Part shown: in pieces, positions 16,738-24,711 of the stretch
How the letters are laid out: each line of letters begins with the position of its first letter
How positions within the stretch are numbered: the stretch's first letter is position 1
Source of the DNA: Lentisphaeria bacterium UBA1776
GTDB taxonomy: Bacteria > Verrucomicrobiota > Lentisphaeria > Victivallales > Victivallaceae
NCBI GenBank assembly: GCA_002314605.1
Contig: DCGO01000013.1
Location: forward strand, 1-36,572
Reading direction: 5' to 3'
DNA length: 36,572 bases
Notes under the pieces: generated by a model
Databases searched by the model: none
The model's input: only the letters and a program-made list of their open reading frames with translations
What the model was told of the DNA's origin: nothing
Position numbers and translations under genes: made by a program

Positions 16738-16846
16738 ACAGCATTACGAAGGAAAGGATCTTTCATGAATCGGTCAGGTCTGCCGCAGATATCGGATGGA
16801 TACGTCCGCCGGGCAACGGAACAAAATCCCCGGAAAGGAGTCTCCC

Positions 16847-17743
16847 GTGCTTGATAAAATTTCAGAAACGAACTGGCGCATCCTGGATGATGCAAGATGT
16901 CAGTACATGCAGGAAATCGAGGATGCGGTGCTGAACGGCATGAGTTCCACCCTCTTCAACGTCTTCGACGCCATCCCGGAGGGGGCCCTCGAGCAGTATC
17001 ACACGCCCTACCCGGTCCTCGGGCTCTACGACCACGCGCTGGACAAAATTCTGGCGGAGATCCCGCAGACTGCAGTCCCCGAAGGGACCGTGGTTCTATG
17101 GCACCTCTACAACATGGGGTATGTCATCAAAACGCCCCGTCAGTGTTTCGGGATCGACCTGCACCACCGCCGGGCGCAGCTTCTGGCACCTTATCTGGAT
17201 TTTCTCCTGGTCACCCACAATCACGCCGACCATTACAATCTGAATCTCCTCGAAGCAATGGCAGATTCGGATAAAAAGATCTGTTCGGCTTTCTATCCCG
17301 CGCCGGGCTTCCGCCGGGACCCGGGCATCATGAAGACCGGCGACGTCACCATCACCACAGAGGCATCCGACCATAACGACAAACTCCCCGGATTCATCAC
17401 CACATACCTTCTGGAGATCGGCACCGGCAGAGACGCCTGCGTGATCTACCACACGGGAGACAGCCGGAACCCGGACCAGCTGAATCCAGGCCGCCACATC
17501 CATATCTGGATCAACCACCCCCGGGTGGGGCTGGACGTGGTGAAGACGGCGGACAGGATCAGACCGGACTGGATCTTCTACTCCCACATGCTGGAAATGG
17601 GCCACTGCAAACCCTGCCGCTGGCGGCCCGTCAACTTCACGGAAATTCTGCAGCACGACCTTCCGGAATGCGCCCGGAAAGGCATCCGGGGAGTCCTCCC
17701 CCTCTGGGGCGAAAAGATCGTTTGGAAGGCCGGGGAAAACTGA
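16847..17743 (+). CDS. MBL-fold (beta-lactamase-like) metallohydrolase
   Basis: A 298-residue cytoplasmic protein with the metallo-beta-lactamase signature T-H-N-H-A-D-H at residues 123-129, the first metal-binding site. Further metal-ligand candidates are ASDHNDK, the Asp in YHTGDSRN, and a late His (FYSHMLEMGHCK). The family is closest to broad Zn-dependent hydrolases of the UlaG/L-ascorbate lactonase kind, judged by layout only. A GTG start is chosen because GGAAAGGAG lies six bases before it; the upstream ATG at 16796 has no ribosome site. Sixteen bases separate it from the GH116-like gene, so the two are co-expressed. A sugar lactonase or phosphodiesterase-type step in the same pathway is plausible but unproven. 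Confidence 0.8.
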   Translation: MLDKISETNWRILDDARCQYMQEIEDAVLNGMSSTLFNVFDAIPEGALEQYHTPYPVLGLYDHALDKILAEIPQTAVPEGTVVLWHLYNMGYVIKTPRQCFGIDLHHRRAQLLAPYLDFLLVTHNHADHYNLNLLEAMADSDKKICSAFYPAPGFRRDPGIMKTGDVTITTEASDHNDKLPGFITTYLLEIGTGRDACVIYHTGDSRNPDQLNPGRHIHIWINHPRVGLDVVKTADRIRPDWIFYSHMLEMGHCKPCRWRPVNFTEILQHDLPECARKGIRGVLPLWGEKIVWKAGEN

Positions 17744-17759
17744 CGGAAGGAAATTCTTT

Positions 17760-20282
17760 ATGATCCTCAAAAATGAACAGCTCAAGGAAGTCTCCTTTCC
17801 GCTGGGGGGCATCGGTGCCGGGTGCATCGGACTGGCCGGAAACGGCGGCCTCATCGACTTTGAGATCTTCAACCACCCGAACAAGGGCTCCCTCAACGGC
17901 ATGACCCACTTCGCCGTCCGGGCGGAAAAAGCGGGCAAAGTTGTGGATGCCCGCATCCTGCAGGGGGACTACCCCGGCACCCTGACGGGGAATTATCTGG
18001 ATTCCAAACGGGGCTTCACCGGCTACGGCTTCGGCCCCTCCGTCAACACCATGGCCGGACTGCCCCACTTCCGGGAGTGCGTTTTTGACGGGGAATTTCC
18101 CTGCGCCCGGATCACGCTGAAGGACCCGAATTTCCCAGGACAGGCGGACCTTTTTGCCTGGAGCCCCCTGATCCCCGGGGATTCCTTCAGCGCCTCCCTC
18201 CCATGCGGGGGCATTGAATACACCATTTTCAACACCACATCGGAAACACTCGACTACACCCTGACGGGGGTCCTGATGAATCCGTGGGACAGCCTTGGCT
18301 CCGGAAATCACGGCAAACTGCGAAAAAACGGCGGCCGGCTCCTGCTGCAGAGCGGGACTCTGGAGGATCCCTTTCAGCAGGGGGAGATCGCCCTTGATTT
18401 GTTTGCGGAAAATGCGGAACCCTCTATGCAGGAATATCTCTACCGGGGAGGCTGGTGCGACAAACTGGAAGTGTACTGGCACGACCTCAACACTCCGGGG
18501 AATTTCACCAACCGCACCTGTCCGGAGAAAACCGTGCGGGAGTTTGACGGAGGGCTCCTTGCGGTCCGTTTCACCCTGAGCCCAGGAGAAGCGAGGACCG
18601 TCCGCAGTCTCCTCGTCTGGTACATCCCCGACGTCACCAATACCTGGGACCCCGATGCGGAGAAGAACGCGGCGGCCAATCATCTCCCCCGGGGCAACCG
18701 CTGGAAAAACTGGTATGCCGTCCGGTTTTCCGGTGCGGCAAGTGTGGCGGAATATCTGACGCAAAATTACGCCCGCCTCCGCGAGGGAACGGAACGCTTC
18801 CGGCGGAATCTCTTCAGTTGCACCATCCCCCGGGCCGCGCTGGACGGGGTGTCCGCAAATCTCGCGATCCTGAAATCCCCCACCGTACTCCGGCTGGAAG
18901 ACGGCTCCATCTGGGGCTGGGAGGGAGTGGCCAGCCGGGCGGGCTCATGCGAAGGGACCTGCCAGCATGTGTGGAACTACGCTCAGGCACTGCCGTTCTT
19001 CTTCCCGGATCTGGAGCGATCCATCCGGAGGAACCAGCTGCGCTTGTGTCACAATGACTTCGGCGGCTCCAAATTCCGCCTGAGCCTCCCCCTTGGGATC
19101 CGGAATTCGGCGCCGGACAACCGCTCCTGCGCCGACGGGGCCTTCGGGGAGATCATGAAACTTTTCCGGGACTGGAAGATCTCCGGCGATACGGAGTTTC
19201 TGAAAGAATTGTGGCCCCACGCCAGAAAGATGCTGGAATACACCTGGAGCGAACACAATTTCGACCGCTGGGACCCGGAAAAGACGGGGGTCCTCACCGG
19301 GCGGCAGCACCACACGCTGGATATGGAGCTCTTCGGCCCCTCGGGCTGGCTGAACGGTCACTATCTGGGGGCCCTGAAAGCGGCTTCGGAAATGGCAGAT
19401 GTCGCAGGCGAACCGGAATTTGCCGGACAGTGCCGGAGTATTTTTGAAAAAGGAAAAATCTTCACCGAAAAAGAGCTCTTCAACGGGGAGTATTATTTTC
19501 AGAAGATCGATCTCAAGGACAGGCGCATCCCCGATTCCTTCTTCAATTACGACGGGGAATGCGCCAGTTGCCGCTACTGGGACGGTGAACACGGCGAGAT
19601 CAAGTACCAGATCGGCAGCGGCTGTTCCATCGACAGTCATCTGGGCCAGTGGTACGCCTCCCTTTACGGGATCGGCGAGGTAATGGATCCGGAGCATATC
19701 CATTCGACCCTGAACGCCATTTACAGATACAACTTCCGTCCGAGCGTCCGGGAATTTCCGAACGTCTGGCGGCTCTACACCGTCAATGACGAAGGGGGTG
19801 TCGTGATCTGCTCCTGGCCGAAGGGAAACCGGCCGGCCATCCCCATCCCGTACAACACCGAGACCATGGCGGGATTCGAGTGGGCGTTTGCCTGTCACCT
19901 CATTATGAATGGCGAACTGGAAAAGGGGCGCCGCGTCGCCGAGTCCATCCGGGCCCGTTACGACGGGGCAAGACGCAATCCATGGAACGAAATGGAGTGC
20001 GGCAGCAATTACGCCAGAAGCATGGCCGCCTGCGCCATGCTGAACGCCTATTCCGGCTTTCAGGCGGACATGGTCAGAAAAACCATCCATTTCGCCCCGA
20101 AATTTCCGGGGGATTTCCGGATCCTCTGGTCCCTGGGCACGGCATGGGGGATGCTGGAGCGGAAAGCCGGCAAATTTTCCCTGCAGGTTCTGGGAGGAAC
20201 CCTTGACGTGCGGGAGATCTTTATCAATGGCACCCCCTTCCCGGTCAAAGCCCTCCTGAACGCGGGAGACGGCCGTAAATAA
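17760..20282 (+). CDS. GH116-like beta-glucosidase (GBA2/DUF608 type)
   Basis: The 840-residue protein has the two-domain layout of GH116 non-lysosomal glucosylceramidase relatives. The N-terminal beta-sandwich opens with FPLGGIGAGCIGL and IDFEIFNHPNKG. The C-terminal (alpha/alpha)6 barrel follows. Candidate catalytic residues are Glu398 in CEGTCQHVWNYAQAL, matching the GBA2 nucleophile region, and Asp625 in SIDSHLGQWYASLYGIG, matching the acid/base DQ.xGQWY region; the spacing between them is longer than in human GBA2, so an insertion is likely. There is no signal peptide: it acts inside the cell. GGAAGGAAA lies ahead of the ATG. It probably hydrolyses beta-glucosides or xylosides supplied by the adjacent genes. 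Confidence 0.85.
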   Translation: MILKNEQLKEVSFPLGGIGAGCIGLAGNGGLIDFEIFNHPNKGSLNGMTHFAVRAEKAGKVVDARILQGDYPGTLTGNYLDSKRGFTGYGFGPSVNTMAGLPHFRECVFDGEFPCARITLKDPNFPGQADLFAWSPLIPGDSFSASLPCGGIEYTIFNTTSETLDYTLTGVLMNPWDSLGSGNHGKLRKNGGRLLLQSGTLEDPFQQGEIALDLFAENAEPSMQEYLYRGGWCDKLEVYWHDLNTPGNFTNRTCPEKTVREFDGGLLAVRFTLSPGEARTVRSLLVWYIPDVTNTWDPDAEKNAAANHLPRGNRWKNWYAVRFSGAASVAEYLTQNYARLREGTERFRRNLFSCTIPRAALDGVSANLAILKSPTVLRLEDGSIWGWEGVASRAGSCEGTCQHVWNYAQALPFFFPDLERSIRRNQLRLCHNDFGGSKFRLSLPLGIRNSAPDNRSCADGAFGEIMKLFRDWKISGDTEFLKELWPHARKMLEYTWSEHNFDRWDPEKTGVLTGRQHHTLDMELFGPSGWLNGHYLGALKAASEMADVAGEPEFAGQCRSIFEKGKIFTEKELFNGEYYFQKIDLKDRRIPDSFFNYDGECASCRYWDGEHGEIKYQIGSGCSIDSHLGQWYASLYGIGEVMDPEHIHSTLNAIYRYNFRPSVREFPNVWRLYTVNDEGGVVICSWPKGNRPAIPIPYNTETMAGFEWAFACHLIMNGELEKGRRVAESIRARYDGARRNPWNEMECGSNYARSMAACAMLNAYSGFQADMVRKTIHFAPKFPGDFRILWSLGTAWGMLERKAGKFSLQVLGGTLDVREIFINGTPFPVKALLNAGDGRK

Positions 20283-20310
20283 AAGGTGCCTCAAAAAAGA
20301 AAGTTGAACC

Positions 20311-21111
20311 ATGAAAATCTCCATGATGAGCCTGATGATGGGGGCCATGCCCCCGGAAGAGATCGTTGTCTGCGCTGCCGGGTGCGGCATGACAGGAATT
20401 GACTGGGTGACTTTGCACGGCAAAGACCCCGCATACCTCCGGAAGATCAGCGAAGACGCGGGACTTGCCGTCGCGGCCCACACCCCCCTCAATACCTCCT
20501 TCGTTCAGGGACTGTCCGACGGCATGGAAGAGTTCAAGCGCTCGCTGGAGGATGCGTGCATCCTCCATGCCCCGGTGATGATGGTCCCCCCCTTCCCTCT
20601 GGCAGAACAGCGATCCATGGCCGGGGACCGGCAAAAGTGGATCGGCTTTTACGCCGAAGCCCAGCCCCTCGCCCGGGCGGCGGGGGTGGCACTTTGCGTG
20701 GAAAGCACCGGATTCCGGAACAGCCCCATTACCGCCGGAGATGAGCTCCTTGAGGTCCTCACCGCCGTCCCGGGGATGCAGGTTGTTTTTGACAACGGCA
20801 ACACGGCCACGGCGGACGATATGGTCTCCTCCTTTGAAAAGGTCCGATCAAAGGTGGTCCATTTCCACCTGAAGGACTGGGAGATCTCCGACACCTTCCG
20901 GCCGGGAAGCGGCCTCAAGCGCACCGGAAAATACTATCGGGACTGCGTCATCGGCGAGGGAGACCTGGATCTCAATGACCTGCTGAAAAACCATGTTCTG
21001 CCCGTTTACAACGGCTTCTTCAATCTGGAGACCTCGGACCCCTCCGGAAAGCGCACGCCGGAACAGGTGATGCAGCAGGTCTGCAGTTATCTGCGGGAGA
21101 ATTTCGCCTGA
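20311..21111 (+). CDS. Sugar phosphate isomerase/epimerase-like TIM barrel (AP-endonuclease 2 family)
   Basis: A 266-residue protein with the TIM-barrel metal-site pattern of xylose-isomerase-like enzymes: Glu in VALCVESTGF, Asp in MQVVFDNGNTA, His in KVVHFHLKDW and Glu in GEGDLDLNDLL. These typically hold one or two divalent metals and isomerise or epimerise ketoses or inosose. It follows the GH116-like gene by 28 bases on the same strand and converges on larA, leaving two bases between the stops. The ribosome site is weak (GAAAG). Its substrate is presumably the sugar released by the glucosidase. Confidence 0.82.
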   Translation: MKISMMSLMMGAMPPEEIVVCAAGCGMTGIDWVTLHGKDPAYLRKISEDAGLAVAAHTPLNTSFVQGLSDGMEEFKRSLEDACILHAPVMMVPPFPLAEQRSMAGDRQKWIGFYAEAQPLARAAGVALCVESTGFRNSPITAGDELLEVLTAVPGMQVVFDNGNTATADDMVSSFEKVRSKVVHFHLKDWEISDTFRPGSGLKRTGKYYRDCVIGEGDLDLNDLLKNHVLPVYNGFFNLETSDPSGKRTPEQVMQQVCSYLRENFA

Positions 21112-21113
21112 CT

Positions 21114-22382
21114 TCAGCTCCGTTGCGGGATCACCGACACACCGTCAGGGATCACCGACACCCGGGCCCGGGGGCCGGTGATCTTCAGCGCCTGATCCAG
21201 CGCCTCCTGGAGAGTGGCCGCCGGAGTGAGGTGCATTCTCCGGATCATCCGGTGATCGCAGTCCTTTGTCACCAGGATCACGGTGTAACTTGCCATGATC
21301 CGGGCAAGGATCTGAAACTGCCACTGGTCCGGCACAGTTGCATTCCGGGAAACGGCGGCCACGGACGCAAGGATCTCCTCCGGAGTCTGCGATGCCAGAT
21401 GCTCATAAAAGGACTTTCCTCCGTGACCGTCCACGCAGGATGCGGAAAGGATGATCACCCCGCCTTTGCGGCAAACCGCCTCTCCCGCCGTCATTCCCTT
21501 GACGCACTGGTAGATATTCTGGTCCAGCGGATACCCCCCGTTGGAAGTGATGACGATATCCGCCTCCGGCACCGTGATCCCGCAGCTGGACCGCAGAAAC
21601 CCGCACCCCGCCCCGTGGGCGGCCCGGGGGTCCCCGGCAAAACTCTTCACGATCCGCTTGGCAGGGTCGATCACCACGTTCAAAATGAAATCCAATCCGG
21701 CCTTTTCCGCGGCAAAAAGCATATCACGGTGAATGGGGTTGTTCTCCAGAACTCCCGTCCGGGCATAGGGACTCCGGATGAATTCCGCGCAGTGGTTGGC
21801 GCAGATGGTCTCCCGGGAGGCGAGACCGGGAAGGATGCTCTTTCTCCCCCCGGAAAAGCCGGCGAAAAAGTGGGGCTCGATAAACCCCTCCCCCACCAGC
21901 AGTTCTGCCTCCACGGCCAGACGGTTGACCCGCAGCGCCCCGCCGGAAGGCAAGGTCCCCAGATCAGCCATGGCACGGTCATCCAAAGCATCATGGACCA
22001 CGATCTTTTCCCGTCCGGCGATTTCCGGCCCCAGTTTGGCGGCCAGTTCCGCCTGCGTGGTGGCCCGGTGGGCCCCGGTGGCAACCAGAATGGTCACGTC
22101 AATGGCCGGATTTCCGGCCCGGAGGGCGCGGAGGATCTCCGGCATCATCAGATGCGAGGGCACCGGCCGGGTGTGGTCGCTGGTAATCACCACGGCATTC
22201 TTCTTTCCCAGGGCAAGCTCTTCCAGCCGGGGAGAGCCGATGGGATTATCCATGGCCTGCCGGATGTCCCGGACCGGGTCCGGAGCCGGGGGCGGCAGAC
22301 TGGACTCATAGACCCCGAGAAGATTGCCCTCCGGCACCTCGGCGGTCATGACCGTTTTCCCGTATGGAACTGAAATTTTCAT
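21114..22382 (-). CDS. larA: LarA-type nickel-pincer racemase/epimerase
   Basis: The 422-residue product is a lactate racemase family member, which interconverts D- and L-2-hydroxy acids using a nickel-pincer nucleotide tethered to a lysine. The expected residues are present in register: His105 in ATGAHR, His171 and Lys181 in EPHFFAGFSGGRKSILPG, and His197 in CANHCAEF. These correspond to H108, H174, K184 and H200 of Lactiplantibacillus LarA. No larB, larC or larE cofactor gene is in the window, so maturation must rely on genes elsewhere. Many LarA homologues act on malate, glycerate or sugar acids rather than lactate. GGAGG precedes the ATG; it is the last gene of the thrC operon. Confidence 0.88.
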   Translation of the reverse strand: MKISVPYGKTVMTAEVPEGNLLGVYESSLPPPAPDPVRDIRQAMDNPIGSPRLEELALGKKNAVVITSDHTRPVPSHLMMPEILRALRAGNPAIDVTILVATGAHRATTQAELAAKLGPEIAGREKIVVHDALDDRAMADLGTLPSGGALRVNRLAVEAELLVGEGFIEPHFFAGFSGGRKSILPGLASRETICANHCAEFIRSPYARTGVLENNPIHRDMLFAAEKAGLDFILNVVIDPAKRIVKSFAGDPRAAHGAGCGFLRSSCGITVPEADIVITSNGGYPLDQNIYQCVKGMTAGEAVCRKGGVIILSASCVDGHGGKSFYEHLASQTPEEILASVAAVSRNATVPDQWQFQILARIMASYTVILVTKDCDHRMIRRMHLTPAATLQEALDQALKITGPRARVSVIPDGVSVIPQRS

Positions 22383-22403
22383 CGTCCGCCTCCCACAAAA
22401 TCC

Positions 22404-23033
22404 CTAAAGCAGCTCTGCGGCGGCCTTGAGCCACGCATTCATGATGAGCTGGTGCCCGGCAGGCCGGGGGTGGACCCCGTCCTCCAGCCAGTACTCCTGC
22501 GGCGCCCGCTTGCAGGCATTGTCAAAAACCTCCTGCAGGGGCACAAAGACCGCATGGTCCCGGTAATCCTCCGCAATTTTGCGGACCACCGCCCGGCGCT
22601 GACTGATATCCCCGATCCAGTCCGGGGCCACCGCGCCGAACGGAAGCACGAAAGGCTCCATAAGCACGAATTTCGTGTCCGGAAGGCACTCCAGCGTCCA
22701 GTCCAGCAGCATGCGGTAGAATCTGTCGTAGCGGGGAACCTCCACGCCGTTCCGGCTGGCTTTTTCGTGCCAGGTATCGTTGATGCCGATCAGAATGCTC
22801 ACAATATCCGGTGTCAGATTGAGGCAGTCTATTTTCCAGCGGGCGTAAAGGTCCACCACCCGGCTGCCGCTGATGCCCCGGTTGATGATGTTCCAGCCCT
22901 TTTCCGGCTGATTGCCGACAAGATACGTGCCGATGAGCCCCGGATACCCCGGTCCCCAGGCGATAGCCCCGCCGCAGGTCACCCTGCCGCAGTCCGTAAT
23001 GGAATCCCCCTGAAAAAGCAGTGTCTTACCCAT
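22404..23033 (-). CDS. SGNH/GDSL-family hydrolase
   Basis: A 209-residue esterase-fold protein. The catalytic Ser11 is in GDSITDCGR (block I), an Asn in IGINDTWH (block III), and the Asp/His pair in DGVHPRPAGH (block V). There is no signal peptide, so it is cytoplasmic and probably deacetylates carbohydrates or acts on thioesters or lysophospholipids. I use the ATG at 23033 because AGGAGG precedes it; that site overlaps the thrC stop, so the two genes are translationally close. Together with larA it forms the tail of the thrC transcript. Confidence 0.9.
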   Translation of the reverse strand: MGKTLLFQGDSITDCGRVTCGGAIAWGPGYPGLIGTYLVGNQPEKGWNIINRGISGSRVVDLYARWKIDCLNLTPDIVSILIGINDTWHEKASRNGVEVPRYDRFYRMLLDWTLECLPDTKFVLMEPFVLPFGAVAPDWIGDISQRRAVVRKIAEDYRDHAVFVPLQEVFDNACKRAPQEYWLEDGVHPRPAGHQLIMNAWLKAAAELL

Positions 23034-23046
23034 GAATGACCTCCTG

Positions 23047-24534
23047 TTATGCAAGAAATTTCCGGATGAATCCGGCCATGTCGCCCCTGGCGATGCAGCC
23101 GGGATGCAGGACCCGTTTCCCCTTCAGCGAAGCCAGCGGCCCGGGGACGGCCATGCCGGAGATTTTCGAAAGTTTCTCCAGCTGTTCAAACCCGTCTTCC
23201 GGCAGGGCCTCCTGCGAGATTGCCCCCAGCACCGCCGAAGCGAATTTGAAGGGAGACGCCGTGGAGGCGATGACGCAGGGCCGTTTGTCCCCCGTGGACT
23301 TCCGGTATTCCTGACAGACCTTGGCGGCCACCGCCGTGTGGGTGTCCACGAGATACCGGGTCTCCCGGAAGATCTCCCCGATGGTCCGGGCGGTTTCCGC
23401 ATCGTCGCAGCAGCCGGCGAAGAAGTCTTCCTTGAGTTTGGACAACACCACGCCACTTACCTGATAGCGCCCGGAATCCTTCAGATCCGCCATCAGCCCC
23501 GACACGGCGGCGGCATCTCCGCCGTACAGGTGATACAGGAGACGCTCCAGATTGGAGGATATGAGGATATCCATGGAGGGACTGGTGGTGGTGTAGAATT
23601 CCCGGTTCCGGTCGTAGATGCCGGTGGAGAGGAAATCGGTCAGGATATTGTTCCGGTTGGAAGCGCAGATGAATTTCCCCACGGGGACCCCCATGGCCCG
23701 GGCGTACCAGGCGGCGAGAATATTGCCGAAATTGCCGGTTGGGACGCAGACGTTGAAGCATTCTCCCGGCTTGAGAGAACCTTTTTTGACGAGATCGCAC
23801 CAAGCGGAGACGTAATAGACAATCTGGGGCGCCAGACGCCCGAAATTGATGGAATTGGCGCTGGAGAAATCCAAGGACTTCCCGTTCAGGAAAACCCGCA
23901 TCTCCGGGTCGGCGAAAATGGCCTTCACGCCGCTTTGGGCGTCATCGAAATTCCCACCGATGCCGCAGACGGCCACGTTGTTTCCGGTCTGGGTGGTCAT
24001 CTGGAGCTTCTGCATGGCACTGACCCCGTCCCGGGGGTAGAAGACCACGATCTTCACGCCGGGAACGCCCGCGAAGCCCGCCAGCGCCGCCTTGCCGGTA
24101 TCCCCGGAAGTGGCGGTCAGGATCACCAGTGTTCTTCCGGGAGCCGTCCGCCGGGCCGCCCGGGTCAGCAGCTGCGGGAGCATCTGCAGCGCCATATCCT
24201 TGAAAGCGCAGGTTGGCCCGTGCCAGAGTTCCAGAAAATGCACCCCCGGCATGACCTCGTGCAAAGGCGCCGGATCGTTGTTCTCAAAGGTCCCCGTGTA
24301 AGCGGCGTCCGCGCTTTCGCGCAGTTCATCCGCCGGAAAATCCGTCAGCCACAGGGGGAGGACGGTCGCCGCCCGGGCCCGGTAATCCATTCCCGGCAGC
24401 GCGGCAGTGAGCGCCCCGGAGAGTTCCGGAAAGTTTTCGGGGACAAAGAGCCCCCCGTCCGGAGCGATGCCACGAACAATGGCTTCCGAGGAGGTCACAG
24501 ACAATCTGCCGCGGGTACTGGTAAAATTCATCAT
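23047..24534 (-). CDS. thrC: Threonine synthase
   Basis: The 495-residue PLP enzyme converts O-phosphohomoserine to threonine in the cytoplasm. The N-terminus MNFTSTRG and the pocket HGPTCAFKDMALQ with the PLP lysine (K112) are diagnostic, followed by TATSGDTGKAALAGF. The length fits the longer, fold-type II ThrC variant. Two adjacent ATGs (24534 and 24531) are possible; the sequence GGAAAAGG immediately before them makes the second slightly more likely. It is first in an operon with the SGNH hydrolase and larA, an unusual partnership for an amino-acid enzyme. Confidence 0.95.
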   Translation of the reverse strand: MMNFTSTRGRLSVTSSEAIVRGIAPDGGLFVPENFPELSGALTAALPGMDYRARAATVLPLWLTDFPADELRESADAAYTGTFENNDPAPLHEVMPGVHFLELWHGPTCAFKDMALQMLPQLLTRAARRTAPGRTLVILTATSGDTGKAALAGFAGVPGVKIVVFYPRDGVSAMQKLQMTTQTGNNVAVCGIGGNFDDAQSGVKAIFADPEMRVFLNGKSLDFSSANSINFGRLAPQIVYYVSAWCDLVKKGSLKPGECFNVCVPTGNFGNILAAWYARAMGVPVGKFICASNRNNILTDFLSTGIYDRNREFYTTTSPSMDILISSNLERLLYHLYGGDAAAVSGLMADLKDSGRYQVSGVVLSKLKEDFFAGCCDDAETARTIGEIFRETRYLVDTHTAVAAKVCQEYRKSTGDKRPCVIASTASPFKFASAVLGAISQEALPEDGFEQLEKLSKISGMAVPGPLASLKGKRVLHPGCIARGDMAGFIRKFLA

Positions 24535-24591
24535 CCTTTTCCGGGGGTCCCGGTCCTTTCATGGGTTGTTCTGAACAGAAAATACGGCTAT

Positions 24592-24620
24592 AAAATACAC
24601 CTCAAGCGGAGTTTTTTCAA
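24592..24620 (-). promoter_or_regulatory. Putative thrC operon promoter
   Basis: On the minus strand TTGAAA (24620-24615), 17 bases, then TATTTT (24597-24592). It lies about 58 bases upstream of thrC and is divergent from the PilT-type ATPase promoter, with 19 bases between the -35 boxes. No threonine attenuator is visible in the short leader. Confidence 0.5.
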
Positions 24621-24639
24621 CCGCCGGGGGAAACGGCAC

Positions 24640-24668
24640 TTGAAAAAAGTCCGGTACCGTGCTATTTT
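24640..24668 (+). promoter_or_regulatory. Putative promoter of the PilT-type ATPase pair
   Basis: TTGAAA (24640-24645), 17 bases, then TATTTT (24663-24668). Both hexamers are identical to those of the divergent thrC promoter, with the same spacer length. The leader to the ATG at 24712 is about 37 bases. Confidence 0.5.
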
Positions 24669-24711
24669 GTCGGGCAAAATCAAACCGTCAAATCTGGGAG
24701 GGTTTCTGCGT

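Noticed and set aside
23032..24711. Upstream half of a 1061-codon plus-strand frame running into the PilT-like gene
   Set aside because: It is antisense to threonine synthase. The promoter at 24640 and the ribosome site before 24712 define the real start.
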